A stretch of 64,000 nt of DNA, from positions 62,001 through 126,000 of the forward strand of contig CALNYL010000013.1 of NCBI GenBank assembly GCA_942490775.1, given 5' to 3'. Position 1 is the stretch's first letter, and each line of letters begins with the position of its first letter. The notes below the pieces were generated by a model. The model had not been told where the DNA came from, ran no database searches, and saw only the letters and a program-made list of their open reading frames with translations. Below are positions 44,001 through 53,869 of the stretch, in pieces. Source of the stretch: UBA6489 sp942490775. Lineage in GTDB: Bacteria > Patescibacteriota > Gracilibacteria > BD1-5 > UBA6164. The translations under genes and the position numbers were made by a program.

Positions 44001-44296
44001 TGGAATTAAAATTTTCGAAAGATTTCATAAAAAATTTGGAAAATATATTAAAATGAAATAAAAATATATCAAAGAAAATTGAATTTATCGTAAATGATTT
44101 TGAAAATTATTGATTTCAAATAGAAAATTTTGAAAAATACAATCTCAAAAAGTTAAATGAATCTTTTTATAGGTTAAAAATTATACCTTATAGGATAATA
44201 ATCAGAATAGAATAGAATAGAATAGAATATGATATTATAATTTTTGATAATATTTTTAAAAGAAAATGAAAGTCTGATTATAAAAAATACAACTAA
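44000..44296 (+). pseudogene. RelE/ParE-like toxin gene broken by a microsatellite
   Basis: From ATG 44000 the frame reads MELKFSKDFIKNLENILKGN and on to LKKLNESFYRLKIIPYRIII, the RelE/ParE pattern of a basic toxin core, then hits TAG at 44213 within five copies of AGAAT (44204-44228). The frame after the repeat is still open (RIEYDIIIFDNIFKRKGKSD) to TAA at 44294. With two repeat units instead of five the toxin would be whole, so 15 inserted bases inactivate it. The intact product would be 93 residues. Confidence 0.6.
44204..44228. repeat. AGAAT pentanucleotide microsatellite (x5)
   Basis: Five perfect units in tandem within the toxin gene. Any number of units of three or more puts a TAG in frame at the fourth codon; two units give an open toxin frame. 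Confidence 0.9.
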
Positions 44297-44305
44297 AAAA
44301 TATTT

Positions 44306-45964
44306 ATGACAAAAAAAGAAAAATTTTACATAACCACACCAATTTATTATGTAAACTGAGTACCACATATTTGACACTTCTATAGTTCAATAATAGCCGA
44401 TACAATAGCTAGATATCAAAAAATAAGCTGAAAACAAACAAGGTTTACAACTTGAGTAGACGAAAACTCGCAAAAATCAATCATAGTAGCAGAAGAAAAA
44501 AATATGGAAATAATGGACTATTTAGATAAAATGGCAGGTGAACATAAACAAGTATGGGATAAACTAAATATAAACTATACAGACTTCATAAGAACAACAG
44601 AACCAAGGCATCATGAAGTAGTAAGAGATGTACTACAAAAAGCCTTTGATAAGTGAGATATCTATGAAGGAGTCTATAAATGAATGTACTGTGTATGATG
44701 CGAAGCTTTTAAAAAAGAAGATGATTTAATAGAATGAAAAGAAGGTAAAAGAATCTGTCCAGATCATCTAAAGGAACCAGAATATATCACAGAAAAAAAC
44801 TACTTTTTCAAACTAAAAAAATATGAAACATGGCTAAAATGATTTTATAGAGCAAACCCAAACTTTGTAATACCACAAGATAGATTCAATGAAGTAATAG
44901 CCTTTCTAGAAAGATGATTAGAAGACTTTTCTATATCAAGAGAAAAAAATACATTTTGAATAAAGTTACCATTTAATAAATCACAAGTAACATATGTATG
45001 GTTTGATGCCCTATATAACTACTATACAAGCTGTAAGAAATCAAGATGATGAGATAAAAATAATGAAAACTTTATAGATGAAGAAGAGTTTTTTCCAGCA
45101 GACCTTCATGTTGTATGAAAAGATATTATTAGATTTCATGCAATATATTGGGTAGCAATGCTTGCTTCTTATTTTGATTTATGAGAAGAAAAAAATGGAA
45201 TTTTACATTTTAAGGAGTCAGACTTAGATAAATTGCCTAAAAATATTTTAACAACAGGATTTTTTACAGTAGATTGACAAAAAATGTCTAAAAGTTTATG
45301 AAATGTAATAGATCCAGTGGAGTATTCAGAAACATATTCAAAAGATGTTTTGACTCTCTATTTACTATCAGGATTTAATATATGATATGATTGAGATTTT
45401 GATAATAAACAAGCTTTACTTATATATAATGCTAAATTGGCAAACAACTTTGGAAATTTGGTAAATAGGGTAGTAGTACTGAGTTTAAAAATCTGATGAA
45501 AATTAGAGTCTCCAGAAGAATTTAAAATCTCTGGTAATACTTTTGGTTCTGATACTTGATTTTATGAATGAAATCCTATATCTAATATAAAAGGATTTAA
45601 TGAAAGTTTTTTAGATAAAATAAACAAGTATGATTTAAAATCGTCTTTAGATAATTGTTTTTGATATTTAGATAATTTGAATAAATTTGTAGATGAAAAT
45701 GAGCCTTGGAAACTTATAAAAACAGATGGAAAAAAAGCACAAGAAGTTCTGTACATAGTAGCAGAATGACTAAGACAAGTCTGATTAAACTTGTATGCAT
45801 TTTTTCCAAAAAAGATGTGAGAAATATTTGAAAAACTTGGACTAAAAGACTATGTAAAAAAGTTAGAAGATTGAAAATTAGAAGAACTTAGAAATATAAA
45901 TAATGAGGTTTTTAATATAAAAGAAAAGTGAGAAAATCTGTTTAATAGATTTGAAATAAATTAA
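44306..45964 (+). CDS. metG: Methionyl-tRNA synthetase
   Basis: 552 residues. Class I signature HIGH as PHIGHFYSSIIAD, KMSKS as GQKMSKSLGN, the zinc-knuckle CVGCEAF...CPDH, and the ATP-site WFDALYNYYT. The C-terminal dimerisation (tRNA-binding) domain of larger MetRS enzymes is absent, as in many small genomes; the anticodon-binding helix bundle (~400-540) is present. It charges initiator and elongator tRNA-Met. It begins 10 bases after the toxin remnant ends. Confidence 0.96.
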
Positions 45965-45965
45965 T

Positions 45966-46180
45966 TTGTTTTTATAATCAAAATTGTTTGAAAGTTTCAT
46001 TTTTTGGGCTGAGCTTTTATTTTCTAGATTTTCAGTTTTGCTCCGTTTTAGCACTGTATTGGCTGTAACTTCGTATTTTCTAGCTACTAGTACTGAATTT
46101 CAACATTGTTTATAATCTTTTGTCATTATTTCTCTTAAATGACCTTGTGTTTTCCCTTTGTTTGGATATATTATATTCAT
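45966..46180 (-). pseudogene. Transposase remnant (IS481/IS3-like N-terminus)
   Basis: From ATG 46180 the frame reads MNIIYPNKGKTQGHLREIMT, then GNSVLVARKYEVTANTVLKR and SKTENLENKSSAQKMKLS, the helix-turn-helix and linker pattern of IS481-type transposases (the usual motif continues LENKSSRPH). The coding-like part stops near 45966 at the edge of metG; the DDE catalytic domain is missing. A 10-base inverted repeat lies outside its start (46181-46234). Confidence 0.45.
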
Positions 46181-46234
46181 AGTAAAAGTATTATGTTAAC
46201 TAAAGTTTTCTAAGTTTAGTATACTACTTTTACT
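46181..46234. repeat. Inverted repeat AGTAAAAGTA / TACTTTTACT
   Basis: The ten bases at 46181-46190 are the exact reverse complement of 46225-46234. It lies between the transposase remnant and the plus-strand ORF at 46256 and may be an insertion-sequence end, an operator or a terminator. Confidence 0.55.
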
Positions 46235-46255
46235 ATTTTCTTCTATACATATTAT

Positions 46256-46558
46256 GTGTATAGTTCATTGTACAATGTGTTTAGACTATACAAGTATAGA
46301 TATTCAGAATCAAGTAAGTATGAACTAGATGAAAATAAAAAGAAATATCAGATTTGTGTGATATTTCTTGATAAAATAGATGATGAGTATTTTTACAAGA
46401 ATGATTTTAGGTTTATTTTTGATAAACCCGAATCAAAAAAGATTATTGATGATTTTGTGAAAACAATAAAAACTTCATCTTGAAAATTACCTTTTGAACT
46501 TTGAGATATAGAAATATGAAAAAATGTTGTAGAAAAAGCTGGTTTTAAGTTTAAATAA
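46256..46558 (+). CDS. Small hypothetical protein, probably 5'-truncated
   Basis: Open from 46220 (no ATG); GTG at 46256 gives 100 residues: VYSSLYNVFRLYKYRYSESS, then KYQICVIFLDKIDDEYFYKN and a helical end ELGDIEIGKNVVEKAGFKFK. The lack of a good start next to a transposase remnant suggests that the 5' end was lost. The last 30 bases (GTTGTAGAAAAAGCTGGTTT and onward) also lie directly behind recF. Confidence 0.5.
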
Positions 46559-46623
46559 AAATTGCTTTTTTTATTTTTTTTATATAATCACTTTATTATT
46601 TTATTATTTTAATAATTTGTTTT

Positions 46624-47070
46624 ATGCAAAAAACACTTATTTTACTTAAACCTGATTCTGTAGAAAGAGGTTTAATCGGAAAACTTATCTCTAGATTTGA
46701 AGATAAATGATTAAAGATAGTTGCGATGAAAATGCTTGAGTTAAGTGGTGACTTATTAAAAGAACACTATGCTCATTTAGCTGATAAACCATTTTTCCCA
46801 GAAATTGAAGAATATATGACTACTTCTCCTATAGTAGGAATGGTTTTAGAATGAAGAGATTCTATAGAAAGTATAAGAACTATATGTTGAGCTACTAATC
46901 CAGTAGAAGCAGCACCTTGAACTATAAGATGAGATTTATCTCTAACTATAAATGGAAACTTAATCCATGCTTCTGATAGTGAGGAAAATGCAAAAGAAGA
47001 AATAGCTAGATTCTTTAAACCAGAAGAAGTTTTTTCTTATACTAGAGGTATAGATAAGATGATAGGGTAA
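46624..47070 (+). CDS. ndk: Nucleoside diphosphate kinase
   Basis: 148 residues, normal length. MQKTLILLKPDSVERGLIGK start, the KPFF and RDSIESIRTICGATNPVEAA segments and the active-site HASDSEENAKEEIARFF (catalytic His of NLIHASDS). It equilibrates NTPs with ATP. Next to guaB and guaA, so it fits purine nucleotide supply. Confidence 0.96.
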
Positions 47071-47088
47071 GTTTTTAAAATAATTCAT

Positions 47089-47152
47089 ACCTGCCCTAAA
47101 GGATACACTTCGTAAAATCCTTTCCTTTAATACTAAAGGAAAGGGGCTACAA
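47089..47152. repeat. Dispersed palindromic element (family B)
   Basis: GCCCTAAAGGATACACTTCG followed by TCCTTTCCTTTAATACTAAA and GGAAAGGGGCTAC. The same CCCTAAAGGATACAC arm recurs inside guaA at 50796. It lies behind ndk. Confidence 0.7.
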
Positions 47153-47195
47153 AAAAAAACTTCTACTTTTTTTAAAAAATTAGAAGTTTTTTTTT
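47151..47195 (+). terminator. Terminator behind ndk
   Basis: AAAAACTTCTA pairs with TAGAAGTTTTT over a T/A-rich loop, followed by a T run which overlaps the promoter-like boxes of guaB. Confidence 0.7.
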
Positions 47196-47220
47196 GCTTT
47201 TTAAAAAATATTGATACAAT
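47194..47220 (+). promoter_or_regulatory. Candidate promoter of guaB
   Basis: TTGCTT and TACAAT with a 15-base spacer, the same spacing as at 16811. The guaB ATG is 109 bases downstream, leaving a 5' leader in which I see no known riboswitch. Confidence 0.35.
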
Positions 47221-47328
47221 AAATGTAAATCTAGACTTTTCTGAAAGAAAATAAAACTAAAAGATATTTATTAGTAAATAAATATCTGTTTTGTTATTAT
47301 AAGTATTTTATATTTTAAAACACCTTAC

Positions 47329-48435
47329 ATGAAAATTAGAAAAAAAGCATTAACATTTGAAGATGTATTATTAATACCTCACAAATCTGAAGTATTACCC
47401 AAAGAAGTTAGTCTAAAAACAAAACTAACTACAAATATCTCTCTAAATATTCCATTTATATCAGCCGCAATGGATACAGTAACAGAAAGCAAAATGGCTA
47501 TAGAAATAGCAAGAATATGATGAATCTGAGTAATACACAAAAATATGGATATAGAAACTCAAGCTAGTCAAGTTAAGGAAGTTAAAAAAGCAAAAGTAGG
47601 AAAAGAAGACGAAAATGCAGCAGTCGACAATAAATGAAGACTAATAGTAGCAGGAGCTATTTGAGTATTTCAAATGGATAGAGTAAAAGCACTAGTTCAT
47701 GCTTGAGTAGATGTAATAGTACTAGACTCAGCACATTGACATAGTAAATGAATAATAGATACAATCAAAGAAATAAGAAAAAGTTTTAAGGTAGATATTA
47801 TAGCATGAAATGTAGCTACAAAAGAAGCTACTATAGATCTAATAGAAGCTTGAGCAAATGCTGTAAAGGTTTGAATTTGACCTTGATCAATATGTACAAC
47901 CAGAATAGTTACTTGAGTATGAGTTCCTCAAATCTCGGCTATAGATGAATGTAGTGAAGCAGCTAGTAAATATGGAGTACCAATTATAGCAGATTGATGA
48001 ATAAAATATAGCTGAGATGCTTCAAAAGCATTAGCAGTCTGAGCAAGTTCTGTGATGATGTGAAGTGTATTAGCAAAATCAGAAGAAGCTCCTTGAAAAA
48101 TATTTGAGAAAGAATGAAAAAAGTATAAATACTACAGAGGAATGTGAAGTATAGGAGCTATGACAAAGGGGAGTAGTGATAGATATTTCCAAACATGAAC
48201 AGCAAAAGAAAAACTAGTACCAGAATGAGTAGAGGCAATGGTAGAATTGCAGGGAACGGTTGAATCTATACTTTTTCAGTACATATGAGGACTAAGGTCT
48301 TCTATGTGATATTTATGAGCAAAGGATATTCCTACTTTTTGGAAACATGCAGAGTTTGTAGAAATAAGTTCAGCAGGATTAAAGGAATCACATGTACATG
48401 ATGTTACTATGATTAAAGAAAGTCCTAACTATTAG
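47329..48435 (+). CDS. guaB: Inosine-5'-monophosphate dehydrogenase lacking the CBS domain
   Basis: 368 residues instead of the usual ~485. The barrel motifs are complete: VLLIPHKSEVLP, ISAAMDTVTESKMAI, VLDSAHGHSKG, GPGSICTTRIV with the catalytic Cys, IADGGIKYSGDASKALAVGA, YYRGMGSIGAMT and the flap. The pair of CBS domains normally between the ~90 and ~220 positions is replaced by a short linker (VKEVKKAKVGKEDENAAVDN). It oxidises IMP to XMP, the committed GMP step. Loss of the CBS pair implies loss of adenine-nucleotide allosteric control. Confidence 0.95.
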
Positions 48436-48522
48436 ACCTAAAAATGTAAGGTATGTAGGTATTCATAACAAAAAGAATAAATCCCTCCTCTCTCAATTTC
48501 TTATATTAAAAACAATGCTACT

Positions 48523-48552
48523 GAAAAGTCAAAAATAAATTGACTTTTTTTT
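48523..48552 (+). terminator. Terminator behind guaB
   Basis: AAAAGTCAA pairs with TTGACTTTT around AAAATAAA, followed by a long T run. Confidence 0.75.
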
Positions 48553-48624
48553 CTTTGTACATATTCTTATGTTTTCTAAGTTTAGAGAATCAAATCTAAA
48601 TATTATTTTTTAAAATTTTTATTT

Positions 48625-48870
48625 ATGGATTATATGAATTATAATAATAATGATGTTACAGCTGAGGAAATTTTGAAAGAAGCTGGGTTTTTAGGACCAG
48701 AATTTATAATTGTTTTAGTTAATTTTTTTGAGAATTTATGAATTAAAAAACCTGTAAAAAAAATTAACAAATTACAGCAAGAGGAATTTTGAAGCGATTT
48801 AAAAAATATTTTAAAGCCATTGGAAATTAATCAACTGATTAGGTTTAATATGCTTAACTTGAGATACTAA
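48625..48870 (+). CDS. Small hypothetical protein, 81 aa
   Basis: MDYMNYNNNDVTAEEILKEA start, then a hydrophobic helix (GFLGPEFIIVLVNFFENLGI) and a basic helical end. It contains TGA glycines. No family recognised. Located in a decayed region between guaB and guaA. Confidence 0.45.
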
Positions 48871-48885
48871 AAAAACAAGGAGGTT

Positions 48886-49273
48886 ATGATAAAAAAAATT
48901 ATCAATATTTGAGTCTTATTGAATTCATGATGGATGTAAATTCACTTAGAACTTGTAGAAATAGAAAGAGGATTAAGAATAATGATTGTAATAAATAAAA
49001 CAAATTGTAAAATTTTACAATACTTATTTAACTGACAAACACCTGATTCTACAAATCCTGATATGTTAAGAAATCCACCAGAATGAAGAAGATTATCTTC
49101 TATATGATATTAAAGACTGTTAGGCAGAATTACTTGAAGATGAATCGTAATTACCTACTTTCAAATTGAAAAATGGCTTTTCACTAAAGTTTACCAATGA
49201 TTACATATGATGAAAAGATATATACAAATGAGTAAATTATAAAAAAATAGAAATAAAGAAAACATTCTTTTAG
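48886..49273 (+). pseudogene. Decayed gene fragments between guaB and guaA
   Basis: A strong Shine-Dalgarno-like AAGGAGG (48877-48883) lies only two bases before ATG 48886. The frame (MIKKIINIGVLLNSGWM) stops at TAA, continues in the same frame as IHLELVEIERGLRIMIVINK, and after another stop runs on in a shifted frame (LPTFKLKNGFSLKFTNDYIG). The pattern is a gene with at least three inactivating mutations. The product is not recognised. From 49274 to 49371 there is only AT-rich intergenic sequence. Confidence 0.4.
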
Positions 49274-49371
49274 TTGCTATTTTTTCTTTTTTTATTTGAT
49301 TTAGCTTTTTTATTATATAAACTAATTTTACTTTTCCAAAATATTTATTTAACTTAAATTCTTTTACAACT

Positions 49372-51288
49372 ATGCAAAAACTACTAGTTATAGACTTTTG
49401 AAGCCAATATACTCATCTGATAACTTCAAAATTCAGACACCTATGAATCTACACAGAAATAATCCCAGCAAATAATAACAGCAATCTCTTAGAAGAAAAA
49501 ATACAAGAAATAAACTCCTGAGAATTAAAATGAATAATCCTATCAGGATGACCAGACTCAGTTTACGATGAATGATCATTGACCATATCATCAAAAATAT
49601 ATGATTTAAATATTCCAATTTTAGCAATATGCTACGGTCATCAACTAACTCATAAGCTCTGTGCTTGAGAAGTAGAAAGAGGAAAAACTCAAGAATACGG
49701 AGAAGCAAAAATGAAAATAGATTTAAAATCTGAATTATTTAAATGATTTAAAAAAGACGAAATAACCGTTTGGATGAGCCACTGAGACGAAGTTATAAAA
49801 CTATGAGAATGATTTGAAACCATTTGAAATACCCAGGATTGTTTTGCTGCGGCAACAAGTAATGAAAGTAAAAACATATTTACACTACAATTCCATCCAG
49901 AAGTAACACACACAGAAAAATGAATAGACATACTAGAAAACTTTGCAAATATAACATGAATAAAAAAAGAGTGGTCAATGAAACAATTTTTAGACCAAGA
50001 ATTAAAAGAAATAAAAGAAAGAATATGAAATAAAAATGTACTTTTATTAATTTCGTGATGAGTAGATTCTACCGTTGTTTATTTTTTATTAAAAACAGCA
50101 ATAAAACCATCTCAAATATATCCAGTATTTGTAGATACAGGTTTTATGAGAAAAAATGAAGCCAAGTTAGTAGAAACTATGCTAAAAAAAGCAGGAGTAG
50201 AGAATTTGCAAATAGTAGATGCAAGGGATGATTTTATAGACTCTCTAAAATGAGTAATAGAACCAGAAGAGAAAAGAGCCATAATTTGAAAAAAATTTAT
50301 AGAAATACAAAAAAATGTAATTTGAAAAATGGATATAGATGTAAAAAATTGGTTTTTAGCACAATGAACTATTTATCCAGACACTATAGAATCATGATGA
50401 ACGAAAAATTCAAAAACAATAAAAACACATCACAACAGAGTACCAGAAATTACAGCTATGATAGAAAAATGACTAGTAATAGAACCTATAGAAAAACTAT
50501 ACAAAGATGAAGTTAGGGAAGTATGAACATTGCTTTGATTAGATGAAAATATGGTACATAGACACCCTTTTCCATGACCATGATTAGCTCTTAGACTTTT
50601 ATGTAGTGACTGAAAAGTTAAAGATAGTTACAAGAGTAGGGAAAAGAAGATAAATAAATTTTTATCTGTAGAGACAAATAATTATTTATCTTCATCGGAA
50701 ATAAATGGAAATATTCTTCCTGTGAAATCAGTATGAGTTCAAGGAGATAATAGAACATATAATCATCCTTTGTTAATAACAAAACCTCTATCTTGCCCTA
50801 AAGGATACACCCACAAGGGGATAAATTCTTCTCCTTCTCAGGAGAAAGAGGATACATCAGATTGGAAAGAATTATTTAAAATATCAACAGACTTAACAAA
50901 TAACTTTTCAGAAATAAATAGAGTTTTATTAGATTTAACAAACACAGATTCTTCTAAACTAAAATTAAAACAAACAGAATTATCAAAAGACAGAATAGAA
51001 CTTTTACAAGAAATAGATTCAATTGTTGAAAAATTTCTTTTAGAAAAATGATATCAAAGAAAAATTTGGCAATTTCCAGTAGTTTTAGTTCCATTATCTT
51101 CTGACTGAGAAAAAGAAGCTATAGTACTAAGACCTATATCTTCTACAAATGCCATGACATTGTCTCCTTCTGAGATAGATTTTGAGGATTTAAAAGATTT
51201 GGTAGATGAGATTATGAAAAACGATAAAATAGAAGCTGTATTTTATGACTTGACAGGGAAACCACCTTGAACAGTTGAGTGGGAGTAG
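49372..51288 (+). CDS. guaA: GMP synthase (glutamine-hydrolysing)
   Basis: 638 residues (usually ~515-525). Class I glutamine amidotransferase (1-~195: DFGSQYTHLI, ICYGHQL nucleophile, HPEVTHTE); ATP-pyrophosphatase with SGGVDSTVV, VDTGFMRKNEA, GTIYPDTIESGG; FPGPGLALR; and a dimerisation domain ending FYDLTGKPPGTVEWE. It aminates XMP to GMP using glutamine and pairs with guaB. The extra length lies in the C-terminal half: a Lys/Asn-rich linker and a palindromic-element insert around residues 472-495. Confidence 0.95.
50785..50854 (+). repeat. Palindromic element inserted in frame in guaA
   Basis: CCTCTATCTTGCCCTAAAGG, then ATACACCCACAAGGGG and TCTTCTCCTTCTCAGGAGAA carry arms of both families (compare 47089 and 34552). 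It is translated as LSCPKGYTHKGINSSPSQEK, between NHPLLITKP and WKELFKIS of the GuaA dimerisation domain. Confidence 0.75.
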
Positions 51289-51290
51289 CT

Positions 51291-51335
51291 TTTCCCTCAC
51301 CCCTAACCCCTCTCTTTTGGAGGAGTAGGGGAAGT
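51291..51335. repeat. Dispersed palindrome behind guaA
   Basis: TTTCCCTCACCCCTAACCCC followed by TCTCTTTTGGAGGAGTAGGG folds into an imperfect hairpin (CCCCT..AGGGG). It probably terminates guaA and belongs to the same element group. Confidence 0.5.
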
Positions 51336-51369
51336 AAAGTTGTAATTTTTATTTTTCTAAAAAGTAATT

Positions 51370-53286
51370 ATGAAAAAAATTGTATCGTTATTTTTATTTT
51401 TAGTGATTTTGTTTGGGAACTTTTTTGTTGTTTTTGGGGAGGGGAGTTGTGTTTATGAGAAAGTGAGTTGAGAGTATGATTATATCTGAGGTTTTGTTTT
51501 TTCAGCAGATTGAAAAAGTTTCGTTTTTGAAGCAACCAAAGAAAGTTGAAAACAAGTTATAGTGAAAGATTGAATAGAAAGTGAAGAATATGATATTATC
51601 ATGGACTTTAAATATTCACCAGATGGAAAGAGTTTTGTTTTCCAAGCAAGTGAGTGAGAAAAGTATATTATAGTAAAAGACTGAATTGAAAGTGGTAAAT
51701 ATGATAATATATTAGATTTTGAATATTCACCATATGGTAGAAAATTTGTTTTTAGAGCTAGAAAAGATTGAAAACAAATTATAGTGAAAGATTGAATTGA
51801 AAGTGAAGAATATGAACATATTTGAAAATATATTTTTTCTTCAAGTTGAGAAAGTTTTGTTTTTTATGCAGGGAAAGATTGAAAATCAATAATAGTAAAA
51901 GACTGAGTTGAGATTAGTGAATATGATGGCATTCAGAATTTTGATTTTTTACCGAATGGAGATAATTTTGTTTTTAAAGCAATAAAAGATTGAAAATGGA
52001 TAGTAGTAAAAGACTGAATTGAAAGTGATAAGTATGATTATGTATGAGACTTTATTTTTTCACCAGTTGGAAAAAGTTTTGCTTTTGAAGTAAAGAAGAA
52101 TTGAAAACATATAATAGTAAAAGATTGAATTGAAAGTGAAGAATATGATGATATTTGAAAATATGATTTTTCAACAGATGGAAAAAGTTTTGCTTTTGAA
52201 GTAAAGAAGAATTGAAAACGGATAATAATAAAAGATTGAGTTGAAAGTAATCAATATGATAATGCCTGAGGTTTTATTTTCTCACCAGTTGGAAATAATT
52301 TCGTTTTTGAGGCAGAAAGAAATTGAAAATATATAATAGTAAAAAATTGAGTTGAAAGTGATGAATATGATTTTATTCGTAATGATTTTGACTTTTTTCC
52401 AGATGGAGAAAGCTTTGTTTTTATAGCAGAAGAGGATTGAAAACAGGTAATAGTGAAAGATTGAGTTGAAATTTATAAATACGAATGAACTTGACAATCT
52501 TTTAAATTTTCATCAGATAAAAAACATTTTGCTTTTTTAATATCAAGAAATTGAAAATGGATAGCAGTAAAAGATTGAGTTGAGAGTCAAGAATATGAAG
52601 AAATTTGGGATTTAGAATTACAATCAGATTGAAAAAGTTTTGTTTTTAAAGCTAGGGAAGATTGAAAATGGATGGTGATAAAAGATGGGTTAGAAAGTGA
52701 AAAATATGAAGGAATTTGAATTATTAAATATTTGTCAGGAAAAAAAGGGTTTATTTTTACTGCAAAAAAAGATTGAAAATGGATGATTGTAAAAAATTGA
52801 GTTCAAGTTGGGATTTATGATAATATTTTAAAATCAATATCTTCACCAAATGAGACAGATTTAGTTTTAAAAGTGAAAAAAGATTGAAAACAATTAATTG
52901 TGAAAGATTGAATTGAAAGTAAAAAATATGATGATATTTGATATTCTAATTTTTCACCAGATTGAGAAAATTTTATTTTTAGTGCAGAAAAAGAAGATTG
53001 AAAAGAGTTTCTTATGAAAATAAATTGTAATACAAGTAACATTTTAAAAACAAAAAGCCAATTTTCGCAAAGCATGAAGAATCTTAAATCAAAATTATCA
53101 AAAGATGATTTGGTTTTATTAGATAAAGTTGATAATCTAGTTCCAAAAGTAAGAGATGAAAAATTATTAAGTTTGTATAAAAAACTTGATAAAATGAACT
53201 TAAGTAATTCTAAATATAAAGACCTTTTAGATTATATAAAAAATAGAATCTGATTAGAGATTTATGAAAGGGGATTAGAATTATAA
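51370..53286 (+). CDS. Exported protein with 13-14 repeats of ~40 aa (propeller-like)
   Basis: 638 residues. A signal peptide (KKIVSLFLFLVILFGNFFVV) is followed by a repeat unit whose consensus is FVFSPDGKSFVFEAKKDGKQ then IIVKDGIESEEYDDI. The unit recurs about 13 times at ~40-residue spacing up to residue ~545, with a last imperfect blade. Four-stranded repeats of this kind build beta-propellers (two seven-bladed propellers would fit 14 units). The final ~90 residues are a Lys/Asp-rich helical domain. In-frame TGA encodes most of the DG glycines. Probably a surface adhesion or protein-binding molecule. Confidence 0.85.
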
Positions 53287-53361
53287 GAAATTAACCAAAA
53301 TTTAAATTTGCAATAATATATCTTTTTATATAATAAAATTAATTAAAAATAATTTTAAATT

Positions 53362-53530
53362 ATGGATGAAAAAACAAGAAAAGCTTTAAAAGAAGCAGGA
53401 CTTACATACGAACAAATAAAAGATATTAAAAGAACTGAAAAAAAATGGTGTTTTTTATGATATGAACGAAGCTTTTGAAATTATTAGGAATCGTTTATTC
53501 TCTAATAAAAGTAAAAAGTGTATAAAATAA
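53362..53530 (+). pseudogene. Small frameshifted gene, antitoxin-like
   Basis: MDEKTRKALKEAGLTYEQIK followed by DIKRTEKK reads to an A8 run, after which the frame stops at TAG (53485). Shifting by one base in the A run continues NGVFYDMNEAFEIIRNRLFS and stops at TAA (53528). The joined ~55-residue protein would look like a small DNA-binding antitoxin. No toxin follows. Confidence 0.45.
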
Positions 53531-53869
53531 AGCTTGAACAAGAAACTATTGTTTGAATTTATAGAGAATAATAATCTTGGAAATAAATTATAAATACTAA
53601 AATACCTATAGAAAAATGATAAAAACAACTACTTAATAGAGGGGCTCACACTAATACTATTAAGTTAAGAAAAAACTGTAGCCTCTTTCCCCTGAGAAGG
53701 GGAAAGAATTCAAGATAGAGGTTTAAAAATATAAACTCCCTTTTCACCGCAAAAGGGAGATTATATTTTTTACTAAAAAAAGATGTTTTACCAAAACATC
53801 TCTACTTGAAGAATTTAGCAAATTTATGAAATAAAAATTAAAAATTTTTACAATTAACACTAAAACACT
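53531..53869. other. Intergenic region with a family A palindrome
   Basis: No gene. GTAGCCTCTTTCCCCTGAGA with AGGGGAAAGAATTCAAGATA lies at 53679-53722, a family A element; CTCCCTTTTCACCGCAAAAG at 53740 with GGAGATT forms a further hairpin. The rest is AT-rich. Confidence 0.6.

Noticed and set aside
44213..44215. Recoding of TAG in the toxin gene
   Set aside because: TAG ends many intact genes here (for example lepA, guaA, recF), so it is a true stop.
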